Shown here: piece by piece, positions 9,483 through 20,088 of the stretch | Layout of the letters: each line of letters starts with the position of its first letter | How positions within the stretch are numbered: the first letter of the stretch is position 1 | Assembly (NCBI RefSeq): GCF_902459665.1 | Contig: NZ_CABPSL010000012.1 | Span: 98,901-162,900 of the forward strand | DNA: 64,000 bases | Direction of reading: 5' to 3' | Source of the DNA: Pandoraea cepalis | GTDB lineage: Bacteria > Pseudomonadota > Gammaproteobacteria > Burkholderiales > Burkholderiaceae | The notes under the pieces: generated by a model | What the model saw: the letters and a program-made list of their open reading frames with translations, nothing else | What the model was told of the DNA's origin: nothing | Database searches by the model: none | Program-made: the position numbers and the translations under genes

Positions 9483-11771
9483 TTACTGAGCGCGCAGTGT
9501 CTTTGCGGCCGCCACCATGTTTTGCAGTGCCGGAATCACTTCCGCCCACTGGCGCGTCTTCAGGCCGCAGTCCGGGTTGACCCACAGACGCGAGGCCGGA
9601 ATGCGCTCGGCCGCCTTGCGCATGAGCGACACGATGTGCGCTTGCGTCGGGATATTCGGCGAGTGGATGTCGTAGACGCCCGGTCCGATTTCGTTCGGGT
9701 ATTGGAACGAATCGAAGGCGTCCAGCAGTTCCATGTCGGAGCGCGATGTCTCGATGGTGATGACATCGGCGTCCATGTCGGCGATGGCGGCGATGATGTC
9801 GTTGAACTCCGAATAGCACATATGCGTGTGGATCTGGGTGTCGTCCTGCACGCCGTTCGCGGTGATGCGGAACGACTCGACGGCCCAGTCCAGATACGTT
9901 TGCCATTGCGCACGGCGCAGCGGCAGGCCTTCGCGCAGTGCCGCTTCGTCGATCTGGATCACGCGCACGCCAGCCCGCTCCAGATCGAGCACTTCTTCAC
10001 GAATGGCCAGCGCCAGTTGGTAGCACGACACCGAGCGGGGCTGATCGTCGCGCACGAACGACCAGTTCAGGATCGTGACCGGCCCGGTCAGCATGCCCTT
10101 CATCGGTTTGCGGGTTAGCGATTGCGCGTACCGGATCCACTCGACGGTCATGGCCTTCGGGCGGCGGATATCCCCGAACATGATGGGCGGCTTCACGCAA
10201 CGCGACCCGTATGACTGCACCCAGCCGAACTGGCTGAAGGCGTAGCCGTCGAGCTGCTCGCCGAAGTACTCGACCATGTCGTTACGCTCCGCTTCCCCGT
10301 GCACGAGCACGTCGAGACCAAGGGCCTCCTGTTCGCGCACGCTGCGGGCGATTTCGGCCTGCATCGCGGCGACATAACCGGACTGATCCAGTTCGCCGGC
10401 CTTGAACTGGCGGCGCGCAGTACGGATTTCGGACGTTTGCGGGAACGAGCCGATCGTCGTGGTCGGATAACTCGGCAGGTTCAGCGCGGCGGCTTGCTTC
10501 TCGGCGCGCACGGCGTACGGGTGCTGACGACGGCCCAGCGATGCTTCGATCTTCGCCACCGCAGCCTTGACGGCCGGATTGTGGACGCGCGGCGAGGCGC
10601 GACGGCTGGCGATGGCGGCGGCATTGGCGGCGAGCTCGGCGCGCAAGGCGTCGCGGCCTTCGTTGATGGCGCGCGCCACGACCGTCACTTCGGCGAGCTT
10701 CTGCTTGGCGAACGCCAGCCATGATCGGATTTCGGCATCGAGGGTCTGCTCGCTGTCCAAATCCACCGGCACATGCAGTAGCGAGCACGACGGTGCGACC
10801 CACAGGCGATCGCCTAATGCCTGGGCGACGGGCTCCAGCCAGTCGAGCACGGCGGTCAGGTCGGTCTTCCAGATGTTGCGGCCGTTGACCACACCAAGCG
10901 ACACGACTGCATCCGAGGGCAAGGCGTCGATGACCTTGGCGACTTCGCTTTGGGCATTCACGGCATCCAGATGCAGGCCGTCGACGGGCAATCCGCAAGC
11001 CAGCGGCAGGTTCTCCTGCAGCTCGCCGAAGTACGTGGCGAGCAGGCGCTTGACCGGCGCGGCGGCGAGCGCGGCGTAGGCCGTCTCGAAGGCCTGCTGC
11101 CATTCGGCGCTCAGTTCGGTGACCAGGATCGGCTCGTCGATCTGCACCCATGCCACGCCCTGCGCGGCGAGCGTCTCGAGCAGCTTCACGTAGACCGGCA
11201 GCAGGCGCGGGAGCAGGGCCAGCTTGTCGCTGTCGTCCTTGGCTTTGCCGAGCCACAGGTACGTGACCGGGCCGAGAAGGACGGGCTTGGTCTTCACCCC
11301 GGCCGAGCGGGCCTGCGTGAGTTGTTCGACCAGACGCGATGCGTCGAGCGCAAAGGTTGTGGCCGCGGAGAATTCCGGGACGATGTAGTGATAGTTCGTG
11401 TCGAACCACTTGGTCATTTCACCGGCGGCGACGCCGCCGCAGCAGGCGTCGTGCGCCTCGGCGCTGTGGGCGGATCGTCCACGGGCGACGCGGAAGTAGT
11501 TGTCGAGCGCGTCGCCGTGGAAGCCTTGGACACGCTCAGGCAGGTTGCCCAGCGTGAAGCTCATGTCGAGGACTTGATCGTAGAAAGAGAAATCCCCGAC
11601 GGGGGCCAGATCCAGGGCGGCCTGGTCCTGCCAGTGACGCCGGCGCAGCGACGCGCCGAGCGCGGTCAGGTCGTCGCGCGTCGATTGCCCCTTCCAATAC
11701 GCTTCCAGACCGAACTTCAGTTCACGCTTCGCGCCGATGCGCGGAAATCCCAGGTTGTGTGTCGTTGCCAT
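9483..11771 (-). CDS. metE: Cobalamin-independent methionine synthase
   Basis: MetE (762 residues, family length) makes methionine from homocysteine and methyltetrahydrofolate-polyglutamate in the cytosol. The N-terminal barrel starts with the typical [20 protein letters not shown]. The C-terminal barrel carries the zinc ligands: His and Cys in HTHMCYSEF and the second Cys in NPDCGLKTR. The substrate stretch [16 protein letters not shown] is also present. The start ATG at 11771 gives the conserved N terminus. A MetR gene, often divergent from metE, is not next door here; the divergent neighbour is an FAD oxidoreductase. Confidence 0.97.
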   Translation of the reverse strand: MATTHNLGFPRIGAKRELKFGLEAYWKGQSTRDDLTALGASLRRRHWQDQAALDLAPVGDFSFYDQVLDMSFTLGNLPERVQGFHGDALDNYFRVARGRSAHSAEAHDACCGGVAAGEMTKWFDTNYHYIVPEFSAATTFALDASRLVEQLTQARSAGVKTKPVLLGPVTYLWLGKAKDDSDKLALLPRLLPVYVKLLETLAAQGVAWVQIDEPILVTELSAEWQQAFETAYAALAAAPVKRLLATYFGELQENLPLACGLPVDGLHLDAVNAQSEVAKVIDALPSDAVVSLGVVNGRNIWKTDLTAVLDWLEPVAQALGDRLWVAPSCSLLHVPVDLDSEQTLDAEIRSWLAFAKQKLAEVTVVARAINEGRDALRAELAANAAAIASRRASPRVHNPAVKAAVAKIEASLGRRQHPYAVRAEKQAAALNLPSYPTTTIGSFPQTSEIRTARRQFKAGELDQSGYVAAMQAEIARSVREQEALGLDVLVHGEAERNDMVEYFGEQLDGYAFSQFGWVQSYGSRCVKPPIMFGDIRRPKAMTVEWIRYAQSLTRKPMKGMLTGPVTILNWSFVRDDQPRSVSCYQLALAIREEVLDLERAGVRVIQIDEAALREGLPLRRAQWQTYLDWAVESFRITANGVQDDTQIHTHMCYSEFNDIIAAIADMDADVITIETSRSDMELLDAFDSFQYPNEIGPGVYDIHSPNIPTQAHIVSLMRKAAERIPASRLWVNPDCGLKTRQWAEVIPALQNMVAAAKTLRAQ

Positions 11772-11832
11772 GTTCTCTTATGACGCTAGCCGCCAGATGA
11801 AGGAAATCGTGACGACGATCATAGAGGTTTCG

Positions 11833-11873
11833 TTTCATGAATGAAAATGGTCTTATTTGAGATTAACGTTAAT
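11833..11873. promoter_or_regulatory. Two palindromes upstream of metE (candidate LysR/MetR-type operators)
   Basis: Sixty to 100 bases upstream of metE lie TTTCAT-2-ATGAAA (11833-11846) and a perfect 12-bp palindrome ATTAACGTTAAT (11862-11873). The first resembles the TGAA/TTCA half-sites recognised by MetR-type LysR regulators, though the spacing differs from the usual TGAA-N5-TTCA. Both sit in an AT-rich pocket within GC-rich DNA. Assignment to MetR is inference. The remaining bases up to 12129 hold no gene that I trust. Confidence 0.45.
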
Positions 11874-12129
11874 TTTATTCATGTTGATCGGACGGGGCCT
11901 GATGTTGCGTGCGTCGTCCCGCACGTCGCACCTCACTTCGCGTGTGATTGATTCGCATCAATGCCCCCCCCGACGATACCGATACGCTTTTAGGGGGATG
12001 GAAGCGCGCGAACGAGGCGACACCGCTGCGACGGCTGCCAAGGCCTGGGGCAACGTCACGATCTGGCGCGTGGGTGGCGCATGCCCTGGACTGTCCGAAT
12101 TCACTGCGCTGCGCGCTGGAGACATGCTT

Positions 12130-13425
12130 ATGAACACCGCGACCAAGCCACATGTGCTTGTCCTCGGCGGCAATTTCGCCGGGCTTTCCAGCGCGCAGAA
12201 AATCCGTGAATACGCGGGTGAGAGCGTGGACATCACGGTGATCGACCGCAAGGACTATCTCCTATTCGTGCCCAATATCCCCACCGACGTGTTCGAAAAT
12301 CGCGATCCGTCGTTGCACCAGCGCATGCAATTGCGGCCAGCGCTGGCGGGAGACGACATCCACTTCATCCAGGCGCTGGTGCAACGCGTGGATATCGACG
12401 CCAGAACGGTCCACTTTCTTCCGTTCGAGCGCCCGGGCGAAGCCTCCGAGTCGTTGCACTACGACTACCTCGTGGTTGCCTTGGGTGCCCATCTGGCCTA
12501 TGACCGCCTGCCCGGCTTTGCCGAGCACGGACATACCGTCTCGGACCTGTTTCACGGTGAGCGCCTTCGTCGGTATCTGTTCGAGGGCGGCTACCGCGGT
12601 GGGCCCATCGTGATTGGTGCGGCGCACTTTCACCAGGGCGATGGCGCCGAGGGCCTGCAACCCTATCCGGGCGGCAGCATTCCCTATCTGAAGGCGGCGT
12701 GCGAGGGACCTATCCTGGAGATGACGACAGCGATGGCGAGTTGGCTCACGCGCACCGGCAGGGGAACCCCGGAAAAGATCACCGTCTTCACGCCTGATGA
12801 GGTGATCGCGGCGGACGCAGGTGTCAAGAACGTCGAGGCCTTCCTGCGGATGACCCACGCGATGGGCATCCACTACCGCAACAACATGCCCGACATTGCC
12901 CGGCTTACCGCTGAGGGCATCGAGTTCAGCACAGGGGAGACGCTTGCGGCGGAAATCAAGTTAATCCTGCCCGACTGGGTGTCGCATGAGTGTCTGCGGG
13001 ACCTGCCGATCTGCGACAGTCGGGGTTTCGTGCGGACTAATCTGCTGATGCGCAATCCAGAACACCCCGAAATTCTTGCCGCTGGCGACTGCGCATCGGT
13101 AACCGTGCCCAAGATCGGCGGCATCGGTCACCAGCAAGCCGAAATCGTCGGACGACAGATCGCGCTCGACATGGGCCGCATGGACGCCGAGGAGGCCAAC
13201 CAGGCACTTCGTCCGGTCACCTTTTGCATTGGCGACATGGGCGAGGGCCGGGCGTTCTACGTGCGCTCTAACAGCTGGTTTGGTGGCCACGACGATGTGC
13301 TGAAAATGGGGCGAGTTCCGTATCGGCTGAAGATGAGCTACCGGGACTTGTTTTTTCTGACGCACGGGAAGATGCCGGGGTTTGGTCTGAACATCGCGCA
13401 GTTCGCAGCCGAAAGGGTATTTTGA
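12130..13425 (+). CDS. FAD-dependent NAD(P)H/sulfide:quinone-type oxidoreductase
   Basis: About 431 residues with a Rossmann FAD motif right after the start (HVLVLGGNFAGLSSAQKI). A second nucleotide motif follows, then the C-terminal FAD-contact LAAGDCASV and GGIGHQQAEIVG, as in sulfide:quinone reductases and type-II NADH dehydrogenases. Such enzymes sit on the inner face of the membrane and reduce quinone. Several cysteines are present, but I cannot align them confidently with the catalytic trio of sulfide oxidoreductases, so the substrate is open. The ATG at 12130 has GGAG eight bases upstream; an ATG at 12124 and a longer upstream frame are less likely. Confidence 0.75.
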   Translation: MNTATKPHVLVLGGNFAGLSSAQKIREYAGESVDITVIDRKDYLLFVPNIPTDVFENRDPSLHQRMQLRPALAGDDIHFIQALVQRVDIDARTVHFLPFERPGEASESLHYDYLVVALGAHLAYDRLPGFAEHGHTVSDLFHGERLRRYLFEGGYRGGPIVIGAAHFHQGDGAEGLQPYPGGSIPYLKAACEGPILEMTTAMASWLTRTGRGTPEKITVFTPDEVIAADAGVKNVEAFLRMTHAMGIHYRNNMPDIARLTAEGIEFSTGETLAAEIKLILPDWVSHECLRDLPICDSRGFVRTNLLMRNPEHPEILAAGDCASVTVPKIGGIGHQQAEIVGRQIALDMGRMDAEEANQALRPVTFCIGDMGEGRAFYVRSNSWFGGHDDVLKMGRVPYRLKMSYRDLFFLTHGKMPGFGLNIAQFAAERVF

Positions 13426-13487
13426 CGAGCGGCGCGAAGGGCTGCCGACAGTTTGACAGTTGCAGCACACATTGCGGAGACAAATGG

Positions 13488-13967
13488 ATGGTCGATTCCA
13501 CCGCGTTCCCACAGGCACAAGAATTCCACGTGAGCCTGCGCGTCGCCGATCTGGCTGCGAGCACGGCCTTTTACACTGCGTTATTCACTGCTTCGCCCAA
13601 AGACACCACACCGCGATACAGCACATTCCTTTTGCCGCATTTGCATCTGAACCTGGTACTACTGGTCAACGATGGCCAGAACCCGTTGGATACCTATAGC
13701 CTCTATCACCTGGGGCTCGGGGTGGCGGGGAAGGCGCAAGTGATCGCCGCGTATCATGCCGCGCTGGCCGCTGGGGCGCCCATTGTCAAGCCTCCGCGCA
13801 CGACGTGGCGCGGCACCCCGCTGCACGAATTGTGGCTGCGCGATCCCAGTGGCTATCTGATCGAGGTCTATGCGCGGCTCACTGTCGAAGAGCTGGCGCA
13901 GATGCCGACCGATCAGGAGCCGACCCTTCTCGTACCGAGCACCGAGACGTCACAGAGCGCACCGTAA
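13488..13967 (+). CDS. VOC-superfamily (glyoxalase/bleomycin-resistance-like) protein
   Basis: A 159-residue protein with two beta-alpha-beta-beta-beta modules. It begins FHVSLRVADLAASTAFYTALF, and the C-terminal metal-ligand region reads LHELWLRDPSGYLIEVYARLT. Members of this superfamily are metal-dependent lyases, dioxygenases or drug-binding proteins; ArsI/CadI-like proteins end similarly, but the cysteines of ArsI are not seen. The ATG at 13488 follows GGAGA by eight bases. It starts 62 bases after the oxidoreductase, so the two may be co-transcribed. Confidence 0.75.
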   Translation: MVDSTAFPQAQEFHVSLRVADLAASTAFYTALFTASPKDTTPRYSTFLLPHLHLNLVLLVNDGQNPLDTYSLYHLGLGVAGKAQVIAAYHAALAAGAPIVKPPRTTWRGTPLHELWLRDPSGYLIEVYARLTVEELAQMPTDQEPTLLVPSTETSQSAP

Positions 13968-14148
13968 TTGAAGACGATCATGTCGCTCCCAGCGAGGGTG
14001 CTTGCGTCTTTATCGTGACGGGCGATGGAAGTTCATGATCGAGTGCACGAAGAAGCAGGCGACGTGCCACCGGGCTGTTCGCTCGTGATACGCTCATGCA
14101 ATGCTTCGGCGCACCTGCCGGCATTCGCCATCGCTTTCGTCAACGTCC

Positions 14149-14742
14149 ATGAAGAAAAGAGAGTTTCTTGCCGGTGCCGCGGCAGTCGGCGCGTCGGCGC
14201 CGTTGTTCGCCAAGACGGCTGCAATGCCGGAATCAGCGGCTACGACACCGCTGGTCACCATCAGCGGCGCTATCGGGCATCACAACCGTGGGCCTGTCGA
14301 TCCAGCGCTCGATCAGCTCTTTCACAAGCAACTGGTGAAATTCGACGCCGCGTATGCGTTCGACTTCGGCATGTTGACGCGCCTGCCCGTGCAGGCCATT
14401 CGTCCGACGCTGGAATACGATGCCCGGCCGCACACCCTGCGCGGACCACGTCTGATCGACGTCCTGGCGCAGGCGGGCGTGCCCGCCAATCCGGCGACGC
14501 AGGTCTTGTTGCGCGCCATCGACGGGTACATTGTCGCGACCACGCTGGCGCAGTTGCGCGAGTATCGCTTCCTGCTCGCCACGCATCTTGACGACAAGCC
14601 GCTTGCGCTGGGTGGCTTGGGGCCGCTGTGGGCCGTCTACGACCCGGCCGCGATCCCCATGCTGGCGAGCAAACCCCTCAGGGAGCAGTTCGCGCTTTGC
14701 CCGTGGGGCATTTATCACATCCAGATCAACGCTGTCCCCTGA
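14149..14742 (+). CDS. Exported molybdopterin-fold (SUOX-like) small protein
   Basis: A 197-residue protein with a twin-basic, Tat-like leader (MKKREFLAGAAAVGASAPLFA). The body resembles the oxidoreductase molybdopterin-binding fold: tyrosine and arginine-rich loops, LRGPRLIDVLAQAGV, RAIDGYIVATTLAQL and GGLGPLWAVYDP. Short stand-alone proteins of this kind are common in Proteobacteria and usually lack the cofactor-ligating Cys; I see none here at the usual place. The function is not known. The start is set by the leader; no clear ribosome site is visible. The interval 13968-14148 holds no supported gene. Confidence 0.6.
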   Translation: MKKREFLAGAAAVGASAPLFAKTAAMPESAATTPLVTISGAIGHHNRGPVDPALDQLFHKQLVKFDAAYAFDFGMLTRLPVQAIRPTLEYDARPHTLRGPRLIDVLAQAGVPANPATQVLLRAIDGYIVATTLAQLREYRFLLATHLDDKPLALGGLGPLWAVYDPAAIPMLASKPLREQFALCPWGIYHIQINAVP

Positions 14743-14773
14743 ACCGTGCCGGCGCTGAGGCGGGCGCGTCCGG

Positions 14774-15781
14774 TCAGGAAGCGTCGGCGCGCAAGGCGGG
14801 GCGACGCAGGGTAAGGCGTCTCGCGATACGTCCGAAGGCGCGCAGTTGTTGCGCTATCACGCCCATCCCATACCGGCGCGAACGGCCTTCGGGGGCGGGG
14901 AGTTGGTCGCGAATGCCGGTCGGCTCCACGGCGCGCTCCCAGGAGGCGGTACGGAATACCACGTCCCACCACGGGACCAGCACGCCGAAGTTGCAGCCGT
15001 ACCGAGTGCCTTCGTGCCCGTAGCCGATGGCGTGATGACGACGGTGAAACGTCGGGCTCACGATGAGACGTTCGAGCACCGGACCGTACGGTAGCCGTGC
15101 ATTCACGTGCTGAACACTCTGCAAGAAATTCCCCACTGCCACGAGCACGACGTATTGCGCGGGTTGCACGCCGATGAACAGTGCGATCGACGCAAAGAAG
15201 GCGGCTTGCAGCATGTTGTCGAGGAAGTGGTTGCGGTCGTCCGTCCACATCGACATCTGTTGCTGGCTGTGGTGCACCGCGTGCAGTTCCCACCAGACGC
15301 CGAAGCGATGCTGCCAGCGGTGGTACCAGTAGCCCGCGAAGTCGAGCACGATCAGGTAGAGCAGGAACGTCACGAGCGGTTGATCCGTCACGCCCGGGTA
15401 CAAGCCGTCCAACTGGATGTTCGGCAGCCCGTGGATCACCATCTGGCTCTGCAGCGCGTTAAAGACCGGTTGCAGCACCATGAAGAAGAGCAGATTGAGA
15501 ATGCCGAGCTTGGCGATCCACGTGTAGATCACGTCGGCGCGCACCTGGCGGCGATCCTGCCACTGCTCGACCGGACGCAACGCCTCGAGCGGACGCAGCA
15601 GGGCATACGTTACGCCGATCTGGAAGACTCCGACGAGCACCCAATACAAGGCGTCATAGACATCGTCGGCGTAGCCCATCAGGTTGAAGTGGAACAGCAG
15701 CGGCTGCACCCCATCGACGTAGACGAGCGTCTGCGCAGCGGCGATGCCGCTGTCTACGAAGTTGATGGCTTCCTGAATCAT
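14774..15781 (-). CDS. Sterol-desaturase/fatty-acid-hydroxylase superfamily membrane protein
   Basis: A 335-residue polytopic protein with the diiron histidine clusters of the fatty acid hydroxylase superfamily: HRWQHRFGVWWELHAVHHS, then HHA within FHRRHHAIGYGHEG. Four or so membrane segments precede the histidine region. Members hydroxylate or desaturate lipids, sterols or ether lipids at the membrane. It follows the beta-propeller gene by 11 bases and was probably transcribed with it. Substrate unknown. Confidence 0.82.
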   Translation of the reverse strand: MIQEAINFVDSGIAAAQTLVYVDGVQPLLFHFNLMGYADDVYDALYWVLVGVFQIGVTYALLRPLEALRPVEQWQDRRQVRADVIYTWIAKLGILNLLFFMVLQPVFNALQSQMVIHGLPNIQLDGLYPGVTDQPLVTFLLYLIVLDFAGYWYHRWQHRFGVWWELHAVHHSQQQMSMWTDDRNHFLDNMLQAAFFASIALFIGVQPAQYVVLVAVGNFLQSVQHVNARLPYGPVLERLIVSPTFHRRHHAIGYGHEGTRYGCNFGVLVPWWDVVFRTASWERAVEPTGIRDQLPAPEGRSRRYGMGVIAQQLRAFGRIARRLTLRRPALRADAS

Positions 15782-15792
15782 CTGGGGTCTCG

Positions 15793-16815
15793 TCAGTCCG
15801 GATTCGGCGAAAGTACGGGCGCGCGATCAGCAAAGAAAATACCATGCGGCGACCGATTGACGGCAATTCGGTCGATGAGTTTGCGTGTCGTCAGGTCGAT
15901 CACCCCCACATGACGCGCAAACCGGAATGTCACCCAAAGATAACGCTTGTCGGCGGACAATTCCATATCGTCCGGCCCTGGCATCAGGCCGGTGATATCG
16001 CCCACCTTGGTCAGCGACTCGTAATCGAGAATGCTGATCGTGCTCTCGACACGGTTGCTCACGGCGATGTGACGGCCATCGGCGAGCGAGCGGAAGTTGT
16101 GGGCGCCGCGTCCCGTCGGAATGCGTTTGACGATCTTCTGCGTGCGCCAGTCGACCACGGCCACATCGTCTTCCCCCGTCATGCCGACGAGCAGGTACCT
16201 GTCGCCCGGTGTCATCCAGAGCCCCGCAGGCGTCTTGCCAAGCGCCATGCGCCACTTCACCGTTTGCGTCGCAAGGTCGATGGCGGCCAGCTCGCCCGTG
16301 TCCTGCACCGTCACGAACACGGTCTTGCTGTCCGATGTGAAGGTCATATGGCTGGGTGTCTTGGCCAGCGGAATGCGCTTGGCGATCGAGAAGTTCTGGC
16401 CGTCATAGTGATACACGTCGAGACGGTCAAGGCGCAGTGCCGTCGTGACGAACCATTTACGGTCGGGCGAGAACGCGAGCTGATACGGGTCTTCGATGTC
16501 CGCGATCTGACGTTGCAGCTTGCCGGTGTTCGGATCGAGGAACATCAGGCTATTCGAGACCGAATTCGCGACGATCAACGAACGCTTGTCGGGGGTGATC
16601 ATCAGGTGATGCGGCTCCTTGCCCGTCGGCATGGTGCCGACGACTTTGTGCGACGCCTGATCGATGAGGGAAAGCTGGGCTGCGCCGGAATCGAGCACGA
16701 TGACGGTGCCGGCATGCGCGGGCGAGAGCGGGAGCATCGCGGCGACCATGACCGAAAGCGTCGCCAGGGTGTGGGCACGGCCGCTCAGCCGGGAAAACTT
16801 GAAAGAGAACGCCAT
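15793..16815 (-). CDS. Secreted YVTN-type beta-propeller protein
   Basis: About 340 residues with a cleavable signal peptide ending LPLSPAHA. Repeated blade motifs follow, such as VIVLDSGAAQLSLIDQASHKVVGTMPTGKEPHHL, TQTVKWRMALGKTPAGLWMTP and RTQKIVKRIPTGRGAHN. These are typical YVTN/PQQ-dehydrogenase-like seven-bladed propellers found in the periplasm. The start at 16815 places the signal peptide at the N terminus; the open frame continues about 100 residues upstream, but that part is low-complexity and arginine-rich. It is first in an operon with the hydroxylase-like protein. Confidence 0.78.
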   Translation of the reverse strand: MAFSFKFSRLSGRAHTLATLSVMVAAMLPLSPAHAGTVIVLDSGAAQLSLIDQASHKVVGTMPTGKEPHHLMITPDKRSLIVANSVSNSLMFLDPNTGKLQRQIADIEDPYQLAFSPDRKWFVTTALRLDRLDVYHYDGQNFSIAKRIPLAKTPSHMTFTSDSKTVFVTVQDTGELAAIDLATQTVKWRMALGKTPAGLWMTPGDRYLLVGMTGEDDVAVVDWRTQKIVKRIPTGRGAHNFRSLADGRHIAVSNRVESTISILDYESLTKVGDITGLMPGPDDMELSADKRYLWVTFRFARHVGVIDLTTRKLIDRIAVNRSPHGIFFADRAPVLSPNPD

Positions 16816-16889
16816 GAGAGCCTGAGGTGGGGCATAGGACAGTAACGCAGGGCCGGTAAGCCATGCGTCGATTCCTTCGTTAAACGCGC

Positions 16890-17040
16890 CACGTGCCCGG
16901 CGCGTTGACAGAAAAATGGGACGAGACGGGACGAAACACGGCAGGACGGGATAACGGCGGACGAAGTGGGGAGACGGGGTGCGACATTGGGCGAAACGTG
17001 GCACGAAGCGGCGGGATGCCGCAGTCCGATAAAACTTATC
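16890..17040. repeat. Degenerate GACGGGA/GGCGGAC-rich purine repeats
   Basis: The 260-base interval between the PadR gene and the propeller gene contains an irregular series of short purine-rich repeats on the plus strand (gacgagacggga, cggcaggacggga, cggcggacgaag, ggggagacgggg, cgggcgaaacg, cggcggga). No unit is exact and there is no periodicity I can fix by eye. It may be simple-sequence drift or an RNA leader of the propeller operon. Confidence 0.35.
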
Positions 17041-17075
17041 CGCTCCCCAAGCTCGTAGGCTCACGCCGCGTCTTG

Positions 17076-17645
17076 TCAGGCGGAAGGCGCATCGGCGGGC
17101 GCCACGCCATCCCATTTTTCCAGCAGGGCCAGCGCCTCGCGCGTCCAGTCGAGCCAGCCTTGCTCGTACCGCACGCCAAGTAACAGAATGTGCCGTTGCA
17201 GTGTGGCGGCGCGCGTTAGCGCCTCGTCCGGGGGAAAGTCGCGCGCTTCGATGGCCTGGTAGGCGGCGAGTTTCAGGGCGTGGAGCGCTGCGCGCCGCTG
17301 CAATTCCGGCTGCAGGCCGAGCGGCCCGATGGCGGCATCGGCACGCAGTCGTACCATCAGATCGTCGCGCAGATCGGCGGGGGCCGTGGGGGTGGCCGCC
17401 CAGTTGAGCAATTCGTCGCGCCCGGCGTCGAGCACGCGGTAGACCCGCTTGCGCGTGCGCCCGCCATCTGGCGCGGCCATCGAATCGATCCAGCCTGACG
17501 CCTCCATACGCGCCAGTTCGCGGTAGATTTGTTGATGGCTGGCATGCCAGAAAAAGCCGATCGACTTGTCGAAACGGCGAGCAAGGTCGTATCCGGAGGA
17601 CGATTTCTCCAGCAACGAGGTCATCAGGGCGTGGGCAAGCGGCAT
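17076..17645 (-). CDS. PadR-family transcriptional repressor
   Basis: A 189-residue regulator with a PadR winged helix: MPLAHALMTSLLEKSSSGYDLARRFDKSIGFFWHASHQQIYRELARMEASGWI. A C-terminal helical effector/dimer domain of the Vir_act_alpha_C type follows. The start at 17645 gives the family N terminus. It is divergent from a dienoyl-CoA reductase gene, with two near-identical palindromes between them, so it very probably controls both its own gene and that enzyme. Effector unknown; the neighbour suggests an aromatic or acyl-CoA ligand. Confidence 0.9.
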   Translation of the reverse strand: MPLAHALMTSLLEKSSSGYDLARRFDKSIGFFWHASHQQIYRELARMEASGWIDSMAAPDGGRTRKRVYRVLDAGRDELLNWAATPTAPADLRDDLMVRLRADAAIGPLGLQPELQRRAALHALKLAAYQAIEARDFPPDEALTRAATLQRHILLLGVRYEQGWLDWTREALALLEKWDGVAPADAPSA

Positions 17646-17672
17646 GTCCGGCAGTGTAGGGACTCTATTTAG

Positions 17673-17694
17673 ACTATGCAACCAGTTGCATAGT
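17673..17694. promoter_or_regulatory. PadR operator 1
   Basis: A perfect inverted repeat, ACTATGCAAC and GTTGCATAGT separated by CA, lies 28 bases upstream of the padR start. Its core is shared with the second site 51 bases away, centre to centre. PadR proteins bind such ATGCAAC-type dyads (for example ATGT-8-ACAT in the best studied members), so this is a likely autoregulatory operator. Confidence 0.85.
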
Positions 17695-17725
17695 GGGCGA
17701 CGGCCCCTTAAAATCGCCCTCGAAC

Positions 17726-17743
17726 TATGCAACCGGTTGCATA
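17726..17743. promoter_or_regulatory. PadR operator 2
   Basis: A perfect 18-bp palindrome, TATGCAACCGGTTGCATA, sits about 100 bases upstream of the dienoyl-CoA reductase start. It repeats the core of operator 1. The even 51-base spacing (about five helical turns) would allow two dimers to bind on the same DNA face. Confidence 0.85.
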
Positions 17744-17744
17744 A

Positions 17745-19862
<2,118 letters not shown>

Positions 19863-20088
19863 CGGCGCCGGGCGGGCGCGGGCGGCGCCAGATCGTTGTG
19901 CGACAATGTCGCCTCGTCGATTTCGGCCGCTTGTTTATCGTCCGCCGGCGTTGTCGCAATGCCAAAGCGTGGGCGCCAAGTGCCGGGCGTCACGTGTCCG
20001 AGGCACGCTGTGGATTGTCGCCGTCACGGCGGTGTCCGACGCGGCCCGCGTGGGAGCCTGAACCGTGTGGCCGACGGTGTCATCGTCC

